This document shows, one piece after another, positions 34,347 through 49,142 of a DNA stretch of 64,000 nt. The stretch is taken from contig MU385768.1 in the NCBI GenBank assembly GCA_022497155.1, positions 244,077-308,076 on the forward strand, read 5' to 3'. The position numbers were made by a program, and so were the translations under genes. The notes beneath the pieces are model-generated. The model did not search any database and was not told the origin of the DNA. It saw nothing but the letters and a program-made list of their open reading frames with translations. Origin of the DNA: Whalleya microplaca. Lineage: Eukaryota > Ascomycota > Sordariomycetes > Xylariales > Xylariaceae. Position 1 is the stretch's first letter; each line of letters starts with the position of its first letter.

Positions 34347-37029
34347 AAATGCCGGCTACGAAAAAATGGCTGCTACTTTTAACAGTATTTATATAGGCGT
34401 TTTTCGAAGCCGTTCTCGTTTTTTTTAAGTGGTTAAAAAGGCTATAGCTATAGTGGCTATAAAATGCCGTTATCGCTATTAAATAAAATATAGCTAATTA
34501 ATTTCGGTCGCCTTTTATAGCGTTTTTAATATTCCTTAATTAATTTTAATAATTTTAATAATTTATTTTTATTCTTTTATTTATTTTATTTATTACCCCA
34601 GCTTTTTTATTTAATAAAGTATTAAAAGGCATTTTTTTATTAAAACGGTATTATTTAATTACTTTAGTTTTATATATTTCGTAATTACTTTTATTAATTA
34701 TATTTTAATCGGCTTTAATTAGTTTTAGCGGCGGTTTTTATCTTTTAAATAAGTTTAATTTTTATCGATCTTTAAAATGTATAACCGAAACGACTGGATA
34801 TATATTATAAGTATCGGGGATGTTAAAATAATACGCAAATTTTCCGATATACTTTAGAACTTTTTATAGTTTTATTTTTTGCTAGGAATATTTTTTAAAT
34901 AGCTTTTTTAGTAAGTGATATTTATTATAAAGTTTTAAAAAAACCTCGTTTCCGATATTAAACTTAATTATATAATATTTCTAATTATATATTTGCTTAA
35001 TTTTTGCTATAGCGAAATTTATAGCCAGTTTAATGTTTTATTATAAGTATTATTATAAGGCTTTTACGTTACTAAAAGTTATATTTACTTTTGCGCTAAT
35101 TACAATATTACGCGGGCCGGGTAATTTAAAGCCGAATAATTGTTTATAAGGTATTAATCGAATTGTTTTTAAATAAACGTTATTTAAATTTTATTATAAA
35201 AATGGAAATAACTTAAGCTAACTATTTTCCGGATATATGAAATAATAGTATTTAATACCGATTTTAATTATTTATATCTTTCGTTCGGAAAGTCCATTTT
35301 TTTGTGGGTAATAAACTATGGTTATAAGTAATTTTGTCCTTAAGGCTTTTTAGATTTTTTTCTAAAGATCGGATATAAATTTCCTGTCTCGATTTAATAT
35401 AATCCCTTTAAAAATCCTTTAACCGGATAAAAGTAGTTATTATATTAAAATATTAGCTTAATTTTTAGCTGTATATTTAGTATTGCCTAGTATTAATATA
35501 GTCTTTTTCGAAGTTGCGTAAAAAACTAGCATAATATAATTAAAATAATCCTTATTATATTTTTGTAATTTTTATGATAAGTTATCGGCTTTTATTTTAA
35601 AAAGTTTTATAATAAAATCGATTGTAATTATTTATATTAATAATAGATTTTTAAGGCGAATTAGCTGGTAATTCTTTAATAGCTTTTTGTAATCGGTTTA
35701 ATAAAGTTTATATTCCGGGCAGTATTAGATATATTTTTTAATAAGGTATATTTTTTGCGTAATTATAAATTTTTTTAGGTCTTATAATATACGTTTCTTT
35801 TTAAAATAATGTTTATTATTATAAGCTATAGCTAAAATCTCTTTAATTAGTGCGTATAAAATATATAATCGCCGATTTCCCGATCGATTAATATTATATA
35901 ATAGTTTATTATTAATATCGAAAGGATAGCTTGCTTTAGTTTTTTTTACGGATATTAGCAATAATTCGGGAATATTTCGTATTTTTGTTATAAGTATCGC
36001 AAAATTTCTTTTTAGTTCCGGGATTTATAACTGTTTCGGTAATTTCCGTTACGTTTTAAATTTTATTAAAGATTGGCGGTTTTTCTATCTGTTTAAGCTT
36101 TTTTTCGTTATATTTTTTATTTTAAATAGTATATAATCTGCTAAAAGTATTAAGTATAAAATTTAGTTTTTCTGCTAAATAATATACCTAAAATCCGTAT
36201 TATAATAAATAAATAAAAGAATTAATAAGCCGTTTATTAGTTCGCTTTAATAAAAAGGTATTAAATATAATCTAATTTATAATTTCTTTTATAATTAAGT
36301 AATTTATTAAAACTATAACGGGCTTATTAAATAATTAAATAATTATAAGGAGCTTTTTTATAGCTTAAATTAAGCAAGTTATTTTTAATTCCGATAAGCC
36401 GTATTTTATTTTTGCGCTAAATAAATAGCAGCTAAGGTATATAATTAATATAATTTATGTTAACGGTATAAGCGTATTAAAGCGTTAATTATACCCGTCC
36501 TTTAGCTAAAATATTATAACCTTAAATTTTCGCTTAATTAATTTATTTATTTAAAAAAGAGGGGCTTATTTAGGTTATAATAATAAATTGCCGTTTCTTT
36601 ATAAATAAGATTTTATATAGTTTTAAAAGATTTAAGTTCCGCTTTATTTAATTCGTAAAATGTCGATTTATAATACGCTTATTTTTTACCGAGATTATTA
36701 TTATTTATTTTTTCTGTTTTGCGTTCTTTTATTAATAACGCGGTTTTACATTTTTGTAAAGGATTTATTAATTGCGCGAAATACGGAAAAAAGGTTTTAA
36801 AAATTTACTTGCGCTAAAGTATTATTTAAGAGTTTTTAATGATCGAGGGAATGTAATATTTCGGAAAGCTGCTAGCCGTTTTGCTATAATAGCTATATTT
36901 AAAGCATTTATTTTAAACCCGAGTAGCTTTACGGAGAGATATTTAATAAAAGACTTTTTCAGGGATATTAAGACTTTTTTTAGTTAAAAAGCCGAAAAAT
37001 GTAATTTAAATAAGCTAAATAACTTTTAG

Positions 37030-37400
37030 CGTCGTTAAAAATAATAATAATATCGTTAATAAATATTCGGTAAAAGTTCGAGTGCGGGCGTAATAATTTG
37101 TTTATATATTTTTAAATATAAGCCGGTAAGTTTCGAAATCTTATTAAGGCTATTATAAATTATTTGAAACTTTTATAACTAATTATAATAAACTTGTTTT
37201 AAAATTTTTTATAGATTTTAAACTAATAAAAAAACGATATAACGTTAATAATTATAATATAGTACTTTTTTTATAAGGATATAATTATATTAAATTATAA
37301 AAGTAAGAAATAATTATCCGGTACCGCTAGGTTATTTAATTTATATAAGTCGATAACTTTTTTCCCTTTAATATCTCTTTTAATATATATTATATTATAA
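37030..37400 (-). pseudogene. E4 reverse transcriptase remnant
   Basis: The minus-strand reading gives KKVIDLYKLNNLAVPDNY, later KKYYIIIINVISFFIS (from a DATSFFYQW-type block) and FINDIIIIFNDAK, the YxDD region with Asp codons changed to Asn. This block style belongs to a different Gypsy lineage from E1-E3. Confidence 0.78.
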
Positions 37401-37756
37401 AAAGTAAATACGCGAAAGGGGTAGGATTTTTTGCTTACTTTATCCGATTTTAAGCGTATAATTTATTATATATATTATTAACTATTTTTTAGTCTTTTTT
37501 TAAAAAAGGGTATTTGCGTATATTTAGTTGTTACTTTTGCTAATTTTTTACTAGTGGAATTTTTATTTGCTAATTTTCGGGAATATTAATTATTCTTTAG
37601 TTAGTTTATAATTTCGGGTATTTACTAATAAAATTATAAAGCTTATTTACGTATATAGCGTTTTTTACGTAAATATATATTTCTTTAAAAGTTAGTTTTT
37701 CCGGAAAATTAGGTAGCTTTTTAATACCTAATATAATATAAATATTAAGTATGCGG

Positions 37757-37968
37757 TATTAAAGATAATAATAATTAAGCACGGGTAATATATTAATTTA
37801 TCAGGTATAAATATAAATGTATTAATTCTTAACCCCTTTATATATAAAAGGGGCAAAATTTCCTTTATATAAATAAAAAGTAAAAAAAAACCTCCGGTCT
37901 TTCCCCGATATATCACCGATAGGGCTTATAAGTTAATAAGGCTTATAATATAAGCCCTATATTTAATA
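37757..37968 (-). repeat. E2 3' LTR (left, L2 family)
   Basis: TATTAAAGATAATAATAATT ... CCCTATATTTAATA, 212 bp, same length as the right copy. Confidence 0.9.
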
Positions 37969-40900
37969 ATTATTCTTTTTTTTATATAGTTATCCCGGCT
38001 ATTAGTAATTTATAAAATTAATATTTTATAGCAATAGTAATAAAGCTATATTTATATAAACTATCCCCTTTAATTTATAATTAACTTATTATTATTCCGG
38101 TTTTTATTTTGCCGTTATAATTTATTTATTAAAACTTATTAATTAATTATTTTTGTTTCTTTTTTTTCCTAAAATTATTTAATATTTTATTAAATTATTT
38201 TCTTACGTTTTTTATCCTTTTATTTTTCTTTCGGGTTAAATTTATTAAATTATTTTATTAGTTTTGTTTTTGTTTTTTTCGCTCGCTACTATATCTAATA
38301 TAAGTTAAAATAATAGTGTTAATAAATGTTAAGCTAGTTAAGCTAGCCGAGCTAATATTAGCCGAGTTAGCTCCTTTAAAAAGCCGCTTATTATATTAGT
38401 CTAATATTATAATACCGCTGTTATTTTATAGGTAATCCGGGATATTTTCTAGTTTAAAAAGTCTTGCCGTTATCGCTAAACCTACCGAACGTATAATTAT
38501 ATTTTTAGCCGCTATATAATACGTTATTAAATCGCTTCCGACCTTTTATATCGGCTTTATTATAATAAAATATAACATTTTTTTTAGTCTCGTAATAGTA
38601 AACCTTTAAAAATTAAATATAAATTTTCTAACCTTACGTTTTTAGTTTATATATTATATTCCGAAAGCTATAATATATATAAATTTATTAGTATATTCGC
38701 TCTTTATTTATATTATTTTTATAATTAAATTAATTAATTAAATTTTTAATTTAATAATATTCGATTAAAAACGTTTTAGCGGTTTTATTATTTAATTTAT
38801 TTTAGCTAAAAAATACCAGATAAACGTAAATAGTAATGCGGTTAAAAAATATAGCTTTATTATATATATTATAAGCAAAAACTAATAAATAAATCTAATT
38901 TTAGCTTAATTTTAACTTTTTTAAATATAAAACGCCTTATTATAAACCTACTATATAAAATATAATTTTATTAATTATAATAAAAAAAATTAGTCTTAAA
39001 TAATATTTTTAATTTTTTTAAATATTATTATTAACGTTTTATAAACCTTCTGCCGCTAGTATTAATTATTTATTTTTAAACGTAAAACGATTATTTATAT
39101 AGCTTTTTATCTTTTAAAATATAGGGCTATAAATCTTATATTTATTTAATTACTTTTTTAAGGCCGTTTTTAATAGTTTTTTAATTCTATAACTAGCGTT
39201 AAATTTATGCCGGCACGAGTAAATTTTGTTTTAGCGTAAAAAAACGTAATTTTGCTATATAAACTGTTATTATTTAAACGTTTATAAAAAATATACGTTT
39301 AATTTTTATAATAGTATACTTTAATTGCCCTTAGGCTATATTTTTAGCTAAATTAAAATAAAAACTTTTAATTTTTAATTAAATTATCGGCCCGGTTCCG
39401 GAATTCTTTCGGAAATACTATATTATAATTTAATTAATAAAATATAAAATATAAAATAATCGATTTTAAAAATTTAAATTTGAATTTTAATAATATTAAT
39501 AATATTATTATCTTTTTATTTAATACTATAAGTAATTATTTAATTTATTTATTTTTAAATTCAATCTTTAAAATATTATTTATAACAGCCGTTTTTTTAT
39601 ATCGTTATTTTTCGGTTTCTACTTTTATTTATCAGTTTTCCAGGCTTTTATTATCCTAGATTATATAGTTTACTTATTTTTAAATTTAAATCTTAAAATA
39701 CTATATATAATAATTATTTTTTTATATAAAAATATATAATATTATTTTAATTATTAATAGTTTATTTAATTATTTAAAAAAATATTTGGCTCGTTTTCCT
39801 TTATTTTTTAATACCTTTTTATAACTGTTTTATTTTAAGTATTTAAAAATTATAATACTTAATGTTAATTATTAGTTATTTTATAATTTGTTATATTATT
39901 ATTAAATTTTGTGGTTTTTTTTCTTATATTTTTTTTATATTCGCTTATATTTTATAATATTATTTTAAATATTAGTTATATTTTTAGCTATTATTTATTA
40001 GTTATATTTAATAAGCCATTTATCCCACTTTACTTCATAATATACCTTACCTTAATATACCTAATAATTAACTATGTCTTTAATTACCTATTTTCCGTTA
40101 TTTTTTAAATTAGATATAAGCAAAAAGTTAAATAATTTAATTTCCTATAATTTTAAAAATTATATAAAAAATACGTTATAAATTTAATTATATTTTACGG
40201 GTAAAACGAGCTAATAAATTTAAAAGCCGATTTTTGTAATAATTTTAAAAAGTCTTATAAACTTTAAAACAAATTTAAAATATTTTAATAATAAGTTTTT
40301 AATCGAAAGCTTAATTTTTTAGCTAATATATAAAATTAAAAGAATATATTTATTATTATAATATTTCGCGTATAATTTGTTAGCGTTTCTTTAATAATTC
40401 TTTAAATTTTTTTAAAATTATTTTAAATATCTTAGTTAAATATATATCCCGGAAACTTTTTTTATAACAAAAAACTCTAATATAAAAGTGCGAAATTCCG
40501 GAAAATACTTATATAAAATTTCGAAAAGCGTTTTTCCGGTTATCCGATTAATAATAAAATTTATAATTAATATAATATAAAATAATAATTTTAATTATAT
40601 TATTTATTAAGTTTTAATAAAATTTCGCAAATATGTTTTTAATGTTTAATTTATTTATTCCGTTTACCCGTTAATTTAAAAATAAAACGTTATTAAAAAT
40701 TGTAATTTTATTTTTTTATAATAATAAAATTTAAACTAAAATTTACTTGTAAAAATAAATCCTTAATTTAATATAATACTTATAAAAGCGCTAAATTAAT
40801 ATTCGATTTTTTTATAAAATAATTAAGCTAATTAAATAATGTTTAAATAAATAAATACTATAAATAAAAAGGTTATTTTTGTAAAATAGTCTATAATTAT

Positions 40901-42499
40901 TAAAATAACGTTTATATCCCATTTTTTATAAAAAAAAGTAATTTAGTAATAAAATCTATAAATAATTCTTATATAAAATATTCTAAAATAAATAAAGTAT
41001 TTAATTTACTGTAAAAATAATAATATTTTGCTTTAAATTTAAAATAAATCTTATAATATTATATATAATCCCGAATGTTTTATCGTAAGTTTTTTTAATA
41101 AAACTTCCGGGCTAACAGCTAATAAATTTGTTTTTATTTAAAATAGCCAGCTAATTTATTATTATAATATAGTTCGATTAATTATAATTGAAAAAAAAAT
41201 TCTAAAATATATAAATACGTTAATTAAAAAAAATAAAGTTATAAAGCCCTAAATTTTATTAAATATTTTAGGTAAAACTAGTAATAATATAGGATTAAAT
41301 CGTTCGATATTCGGGATTCCTTTGTTATATATCTTAAATAAAAATAATTAAGTCCGGGAAATATTTAATTTAATAATAAATCTTCTTTTTAACTATATAG
41401 CGGGCTTTATGTCGGATAATAGCTTAAGTTAATATTTATTAAATACTTGCCGAAATATAAACGTATTCCGTGAAAATAAATATTCCTAAAATTTCGTTAT
41501 TAATTATAAAGTTTTAGTTTATTATTATTTTCCGCTTTAAAATAAATAATAATATTAAATTATTAGACCGTTTTATTATATAATTAAGACGTTTCGAAAT
41601 AAAATCGACAAAATTCCGTTTTCCTAGTTAATATTTAATAATAAAATTAAATAAAGCTAATAATATATATTATTTAATTTACTTTATATTAAGCTTTAAA
41701 TTAATTATGAAATTAATTAAATTAGCGTAATTTATATAAGCTTTTATAAAAAATTTGCTTTTTTAAAAATAATATTGTTAATATTTAAATGTATTAATAA
41801 TAGTTAATATTTCTTAATCGGGAATTCTATAATTTAGTTTTAATCCAGTAAATTTCTATAACTAAAAAACTATTAAATATTAATGCCCTTTATTATTTTA
41901 TTATAATAAAATCTTAGATATAATATTTTTTAAAATATTAGTCTTTATTTTTATTTGCTTTTTTAAATTGAAATATAATAAAAAAAGGCGATTTAAAATA
42001 TAGCTACTAATTTTTTAAAAGCTTTTTTAGCTAGCTAATTTAAAAAGTTTTGTTTTAATTTTTATTTTAATATATCTCTTTTAATAATTATATTAATAAA
42101 ACTATAATTTAAGAAAATTTAATAATAAAATAGTAATAAAAACTATAAAATTTAATAAATTATTAGATTTTATAAATAAATTATAGCTTAAATTAATTAG
42201 TTATAATATTTATATAGTTTTAATTTATAAATATATTTATATCGGATATAATATATTTTAAAAACTTTAATAAAAATTAGTAAAACGTATATTTTAATAG
42301 CTTAATAAAAAACTTTATATCTCGAAATTATTTGATAATCTTCCGGAAATAATTTATATAAGCTTTTTTAATAAAAAAGAAAATAAAAATATTGTTAAAA
42401 TAAACTATATAAAATATATTTAAAATGTTATAAAAAACTTAATAATTATAATTTTAAAAAATAGCCGAAATATTAGTAGAATTTATAAATATTATTATA

Positions 42500-42700
42500 A
42501 ATTTATAATAGCTATATTTAATCCGGAAGGCGGTTTTTTATTTGTTTTTTTAATAGAAATATAATAATAAATGTCTTTAAAATCGATTTTCGAAAATACT
42601 TTAGCCTTTAATATTTTATTTAATAATTTTAAAATTAAAAATAAAATATAATAATTTTTAACCGTTATTTTATTTAAATTGTTATAGTTTATATAAAGTT
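42500..42700 (-). pseudogene. E2 reverse transcriptase remnant
   Basis: The minus-strand reading gives LNKITVKNYYILFLILKLLN and AKVFSKIDFKDIYYYISI, the LNKITVK..YPLPLI..LL and AKVFTKIDL.DAYHRIRI blocks of Gypsy RT. The changes are those expected from transitions (His/Arg to Tyr and Ile). Confidence 0.88.
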
Positions 42701-43590
42701 AAAAATTATTGTTTTTTTAAATATAAATAATATAAAAGTATTAATAAGGCTTTTTAAGTTTTAAATTTTATTATTAGCTTTTATTTTAATAATAAATTCC
42801 TAAAGTTCCTTTAATTTATCATAAATAAAAAAATAAATAAAATAATAAAATATATTTATTCCCGGAAATAAGTTAATAATGTAATCAGTTTAATTTTAAT
42901 AAAATAAAATATTAGCTTTATTAATATTAAAAAAATCGGAATAACCTTAAAAAATAAATAAAAAATCTATAATAATTTTAAACGTTATAATTAAAATATC
43001 GGGGTTATTTTTGTTTTATAATTTCGGAATTTTTTTCCGGGAATTAAATAATTATATAATAAACGGCATAATTTCGGCATTTTCGAATAAATTACTTAAG
43101 GCTTAATGATTGTATCAAAAAGCCTATAATACCGAAATACTAACGATTTATAACGGGATTAAAAATAATCCGTTAGTTTTTTAAAATTAGTTAACCTAAA
43201 AAAAATAAACTCCCTTTTTTAAAAAAAAAATCCGATCGATAGTAATATAAAAGCGTTAAAGCCGGCAATTAATATCTCGTTTATTTTTTATTATAAAATC
43301 GACCTAAAAATATTATAAGTTAGTATAATTTATTACTTTAAAGCTTTAAAATTAACAGCCTTAAAAAGGGCTTTTTTAATTTATATTTTAATATAAACGT
43401 ATAATTAATTAAATCTACCGAAAAATAAATATTTAAATCTATATAAATAATAAAAAAAACTTTTTTTTCGTACCCGAATAAATTATATAAAAAGTTTAAA
43501 AAATATTTAAAACTTAAATAAATAATTTTCTATCGGGTTTAAAAATTCCAATAATTTTTAAACTTTAGGCTCATTTTCTTAACTTATAAT

Positions 43591-43632
43591 ATAGTTACGG
43601 GTATAATATTCTAATTTATTACAATTATAATA
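43591..43632 (-). pseudogene. E2 gag zinc knuckle, three of four ligands changed
   Basis: Fourteen codons fit CX2CX4HX4C exactly: YYNCNKLEYYTRNY. Two Cys and the His now read Tyr, each explained by a single G-to-A or C-to-T change; only the second Cys remains. Confidence 0.8.
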
Positions 43633-44963
43633 CCTTTTTTATAACTTATTTTTTAGCCTAGTTTTAAATTTATAGCCGGTAAGCTTTAGCAAGATTTAAG
43701 TATTATTTTTAATAATAAAATTAATAATATAATAACCTTAATATTAATATCTTTCCTTAAAAATTAGTTTTTTAGGCCTTTTAAAACCTTAAAATTTATC
43801 TGCCTAATAAAAAAGCCTTTAGCCCGGGTTCGGGTCTTTTTTATTATTATTATAGCCCCGTTTATAACTACTCCTAAAATTAATAGCTTTTTTTAAATTA
43901 TAAATATTAATTCTTAATATCGGACAATAATATTTACTATATATTTTTTAAAAACTCCTTATTATAACTAATAATTTTATTTTTAAAATTCGGCTGTAAT
44001 TTCCCGTAAAAAAATAAGGCTTAATTTTTTTTCCGAAACTAGTTTAAGTCGTTAAGTTTTTAAGCCGGAAAAATATATATCGAACTTCCGAAAATCCTAC
44101 CCTAATTATTAGCCGGTATTTTTTAGCGCTATAATAAAATAAGCTTTTAAATATCCGGAACTATAAATAAACGTCTTAATTTATTACTTAAAAATACTTT
44201 AGTCCGATCGGAACTATTATTCTTCCGGCTTATTTATTAATTAAATTTTGGTTTAATATATTTCTTTATATTATTAATTTATTTTGTTTCGAGTATAAAT
44301 AATTTTAACGGTATTTTTCCGAAACTTTTTAAATATGCTAAAAAAATAACCCAGTATTTATTAAATTAAAATTTTTATTTAATATAATTAAATAAAAAGT
44401 TAAGTTTATTATAATTAAACGTAACGATACGACTAAAATTAATATTTAAATCGCTATTAGAACTAAAAAAATCGAAATCCGATAGGGTAAATTTTTTTTA
44501 AAAAAAGTTAAATCCCGAGCCTTTAAATATATTAGACTTATTATTAAATAATAACAAGTCCGAAAGTTTTAATAGCGCGTCCCGGGTATTAATTACGTTA
44601 CGTTTTTTACGTAAGACTTTAATAAATTATATAAAAAAATATAAAGTAGTTTGGTTAAGCTTTAAAATATAAAACTTTTTATAATAGCGGGCTTATTATT
44701 TATTAGCTTTTACGGCATTTTAAATTTAGCTAAATTTTATATCTTTTTAAGGTTAGATAATAAATTTGTCCTTTTTTTAATTTTAGTTCTTTAAAAAATT
44801 AGGGTCTTTTATTTATATAAATAATAAGCCTTTTTTAATAGTTATAAAATCCGGCTTTTATAAAGGTTCCGCGGCAGCTTATTTACCCTTTCGAATACTA
44901 CTTTTAATAGATATACTTAAAGTCGATATACCGTAAATAAATCGGGAAAAAAAGAATTAAAAT

Positions 44964-45175
44964 TATTAGAAATAATAATAATTAGGTATAAGTAATATAT
45001 TAACCTATAAAATATAAATATAGATAGATTAATTCTTAACCTCTTTATATATAAAAAGGGCGAAGCTTTTTTTATATAAACAAAAGGTAAGAAAAAACCT
45101 CTGGTCTTTCTCTAATACATCCTCGATAAGGCTTATAAGTTAATAAAGCTTATAATATAAGCCCTACATTTAATA
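44964..45175 (-). repeat. E2 5' LTR (right, L2 family)
   Basis: TATTAGAAATAATAATAATT ... CCCTACATTTAATA, 212 bp, followed by the TSD TACGG. Confidence 0.9.
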
Positions 45176-46859
45176 TACGGGGTTTTTTAAAGTTATCGCT
45201 ATAAGGATTTTCCGGTAGCGATAACTATATAATGTTATAAACTGTATTTAATAATGGGGTATTATTAACGAAAACTTAAGTTTTAGTCGAAAAGTTCGGG
45301 TATTTATATCTTATTATTTCTATTATATTAATAAATAAATCTATATTAAGGTTATTAAAAATTAGAAATAATATATCGGGGTTTATATTAAATTCCGTAT
45401 TTAGTAATATTACTATCGATATATTTAATATCTTAATATATTTAAGATTTTAATATATAGTGTATATAAGAATATCTGGAATTATAATATAAGTAGGCAC
45501 GCTATTTTTTAAGAATAAGTTTATAAAATTACTAATAGTTTATATATAGTTTGTAGTATTTAGTTCAGGTATTATAGTTATTATTGCTATATTTGCTACC
45601 GGGTTTAATATTAAAGAAGTATCTATTAAAAAGATAATAAATATTATAAAACCTGCCGCTATTATTAAAGCTTTAAGACTTTTTTTCTATATATTAACGA
45701 AATATTTACTATTAATTGTTTTTTTATTAAACTTATTTTAGTATTTTTGGGAATAATTATTTGCTTATTTAATTTATTCCGAGTTACGACTATTTGTGAT
45801 ATTTTAATATCGATAATTATATTTATAGCTATAATATAATAGAATATAAAAAAAAGCTATGATTATTCGGCAGTAGTTTATAGTTTATTTAAATATATGC
45901 GGACTTTTTTAGTTAAAATATAACTTTTCTTATATTTATAACTTTTTTTATATATAATTAATTGCGTATAATATATTTGAAATCTATTATAAATTTATTA
46001 AATGTGCTAAATATAATTACTGAATTTTTATAGCTAATATTAGTTTTATATAAATTAAATATATTATTTCCGATTAAAATATTAGATTAAAACTTATTAT
46101 TTATAACTTATTTTTTTAATAAATTATATAAAAGTTAGTTGCTTTTTAATGTTATATTTTATAAAATAAAATAAAAAGCGTGTTTAACCGAATAATTCGA
46201 CTAATTTTTTCCCGATTTTTTTTAGTATTTTTAAGAACAGTATAATAAAATGTTTAAAATTTTTCAAGCATTTTTTTAAAAATTATTGTTTATTTTATTT
46301 TTAAGTTAATATATATTGTTATAATTAAGTTATTTAATTATATTTATACTTTAATATAAAGGTAAGTATAATTAGATTTTAAATAAATATTAAAAGGGTT
46401 TATAGGAGGAGCTATTTTAATAATAAGTCCGTTATTTATTTTTTCCGCTAGTAATTTCCGTACGATTTTTTTAAAGCAGTTTTAAAAGATTTAGTAATAG
46501 TTAAATTTATCCGGCCTTAGCGTTATTATATATTTTTAAGTAACGAAATAGCTTATTTCGAGATATAAAAACTTAATAATAATATTTATATATTTATCGA
46601 ACCGGATTTAATAGGGATGGCGTTTAAATAATTCTTTTAGCCTTATTTAATAAATATGTTTTCGCGTATTTTTTAAAAAGTTATAGGGTATTAAATATTA
46701 TATTATAATGTTTATAAGTTTTTAATATATTAAATATTAAAAATGTCGTTTATAGTTTAATATTATATCCGATTTATTATTTTTATTTAACGAGACGCTT
46801 AATTTTTTTATGTTTATATTATTAGTAAAATATATTTTATTATATTTTTAGTTACGGTT

Positions 46860-47220
46860 ACGGCAATTATTTTCTCGATTAGTATTGCGGAATCGATTAT
46901 TGCGAGATCGATTATTATGTCGGTCGGAATTTCGGTAATTAAGTTTATATATATCGAGGTATTTTTTAAGCGCTTTATTATTATAGCATTTATTACCGCG
47001 TATATTATTTCGATAATTATTATATACGTTATTATCGCGTTTATTTTTATCGCGTTTGTCGCGGTTATTTCGATTGCGGTTTTAATGTTCCCGAATATCC
47101 GATCGGTATTTATTATCGGTATATCGGTTGCTATTATCCCGATAGCGCTATTTTTTTTCGCGAATACGGTTACGTTACCGATTTTTTAATTAATAACGAT
47201 TGCGATTGTTATTTTATCGT
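46860..47220 (-). pseudogene. E4 gag-like Arg/Asp-rich repeat region
   Basis: On the minus strand many CGCGAT/CGATAA units encode an Arg/Asp/Asn-rich run (RDKNKRDNN, RNNIRGNK). Charged repeats of this sort are common in gag near the nucleocapsid. CG-rich codons keep this stretch visibly different from its surroundings. The opposite strand appears as a long hydrophobic frame, which I regard as a shadow. Confidence 0.5.
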
Positions 47221-48960
47221 AAGGTTTTAAGGTAATTTTATTAGGGATAATTATTAAATATTAGTAAAAATAATATATGTAATTTAGTAATATATAAATA
47301 AATAATAGCGGCTAAATTAATTAATAATAGCTTAAACTTTTCTACTATTTATATATATATAATAAATGTTTTATTTTTTTATAATATATAAAAAAACTTT
47401 TTAATATCGAGAGATATTTATAACTATATTTATATTATTATTTTATATTAATTGCGATTATTTTTAGTTAGTGTACTTATAGCTTATATATACCGTAGTT
47501 TTTTTAAATATATTATATTAATATAGATTTATTTCGTGTAATACTTTTAAAGATTAGGCTGGAATTTATAAAATGTTTTATAGCAATTATAAGTTTTAAT
47601 ATAAATCTTTTTATTAAGGTTTTAATTATAGCTTTTAATCTTAATATACGTAAATTTTTACGTCGCTACTATATTAGCTTATTGTTTTATTATAAGATTA
47701 CTATTTTATTTAATAAGGTTTGCTATAAAGACTATATTTGTTTTTTATTATTTTACTTTATATCGTTATTTTTTTAAAATGTATTAATTTGCTTTTAGAA
47801 ATTAAAGATATTAGTAAATATAAAGGTGCGATTATTAATTATTATTCCGATATTATTTAAGTTATTATAATGTAAATTAAACTGTTTAATATTTTTTCGC
47901 TTAAGCTTAAAAAAGTTGCTAGATTTTTATATATATTTATTTAAATCTTTAGGTAAAGTAAAATTGCTAAACTGTTTTTATCCCGAATTTAAACTTAAGC
48001 TTAAATTTAAATTTAAAAAACCTGATAATATATGCGCTCGCTAATTTGAAGCTATATTTAGTGGCACTCCCGACGGGATTTTCTTTTATATATACTAGAA
48101 ATTAATAAACCTATTTAGCTTAAATATTGTTAAAATAATTTTATCGACGCTATTTTCGATACTAGCTAAATATTTATTAATTTTTATAAATTATTAGTTA
48201 TTATTAGTAAATTTTATATTTAAAAATTTAATTATTTCGGCATTATTGCCGAATTTTTTCGGTTATATTAATTAAGGAAGTATGTTAAGGGTATATAAAT
48301 TCTTATGCTAATCGGGCGGATTTTTTTTATCGCTAGGGTCGGGCATTTTTTACGGCTGCTCCGATATCGATATATCGGCGTTAATATAGCGATTGCGCAA
48401 ATGTATTATTAATTTATAATAAAAATAGTATATTTTATATAATGAAATATAGATAAAAAAACGAAATAAAAAAGGCGTAAATAAATTAGCGGTAAAAGCT
48501 GTATAAAAGTTTTTACGTATTTAAATTCGGCAGGTTTTTTTAGGCAGTAAAGCTACTATACGTACTTAAGTTCGGTATAGTTTAGGTTTTTTTAATATTT
48601 GCGTATAAAAAGCTATATACCTAAGTTTTATAGCTATTTATACCAAAATCCGGGGGTGTAAATATAACTTAAGTTTTAGCTTTACTTAAGTTTAAATTTA
48701 TTATTTAACGTTATAAATAAAAGTAATAAATTTGCCTAAAAGCTTATATGTATTTAAAGTCGGCGCGTTAACGTAAATAATTAAAAGTAAGAAAAGAATA
48801 ACGCTAAGTTCGATAGTTTTAACGCGTTTTTATTATTATTTACTTAAGTTCGATAACGAAAAAAAAATTTTATAGCAATTAAGTAAATAACTTTACAGGT
48901 AGTGGTTAGTTTTAGTTTAATTTAGTTTTTATAATAAAAAGTAAAGCAGGTGCTACTATT

Positions 48961-49142
48961 TAATACAAAAGATTAAGGGTATATAAAAATAATATATATA
49001 GTTAAAAAATAATGCTAAAAGGAAAGACCTTTATAGCTATAGCCGAAGGCTATAGCTTTTAATATAAGTGCGTGCTTTATTTAATTAATTTATTTTATTT
49101 ATAAGTGGGGTTATTAGGTGACCCCGCTGCTATAGCGTATTA
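48961..49142 (-). repeat. E4 right LTR (L1 family)
   Basis: TAATACAAAAGATTAAGGG ... GCTATAGCGTATTA followed by TSD TTAAT. Confidence 0.86.

Larger units (their letters stand above)
37757..45175 (-). mobile_element. E2: Ty3/Gypsy-type LTR retrotransposon relic, 7.42 kb, inserted in E4
   Basis: Two 212-bp LTRs (37,757-37,968 and 44,964-45,175) are flanked by TGCGG (37,752-37,756) and TACGG (45,176-45,180), a 5-bp TSD with one G-to-A change. A T-rich run right of the left LTR (about 37,974-37,983, complement AAAAAAAAGAA) is the polypurine tract. On the minus strand a gag zinc knuckle (43,632-43,591) precedes an RT core (about 42,700-42,500), the expected gag-pol order. It carries no intact frame. 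It sits between the RT and gag halves of E4, so it inserted later than E4. Confidence 0.9.
34167..49142 (-). mobile_element. E4: Gypsy-type LTR retrotransposon relic (15 kb, split by E2)
   Basis: Direct repeats 34,167-34,346 and 48,961-49,142 (about 181 bp) bound it, with TSD TTAAT at 34,162-34,166 and 49,143-49,147. The flanks join to give the sequence seen unbroken at about 51,505-51,530. Without the nested E2 it is about 7.56 kb. RT is readable on the minus strand at about 37,400-37,030 and a charged repeat-rich gag-like stretch at about 47,190-46,860, consistent with minus orientation. No clear polypurine tract borders the left LTR. Confidence 0.84.

Noticed and set aside
36772..36987. 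71-codon plus-strand frame
   Set aside because: It runs opposite to the readable E4 RT in a mutated element, with no family features.
39911..40108. 65-codon plus-strand frame rich in Phe, Ile, Tyr and Leu
   Set aside because: This composition is the normal product of TA-rich text; it lies within E2, opposite to its coding strand.
46917..47189. 90-codon hydrophobic plus-strand frame (MSVGISVIKFIYIEVFFKRF...) looking like a membrane protein
   Set aside because: It is the complement of an Arg/Asp-rich gag-like stretch of E4 on the minus strand; Ile/Val/Ala/Phe runs are what CGAT/AATA repeats give in antisense, and it lacks any promoter or intron context.
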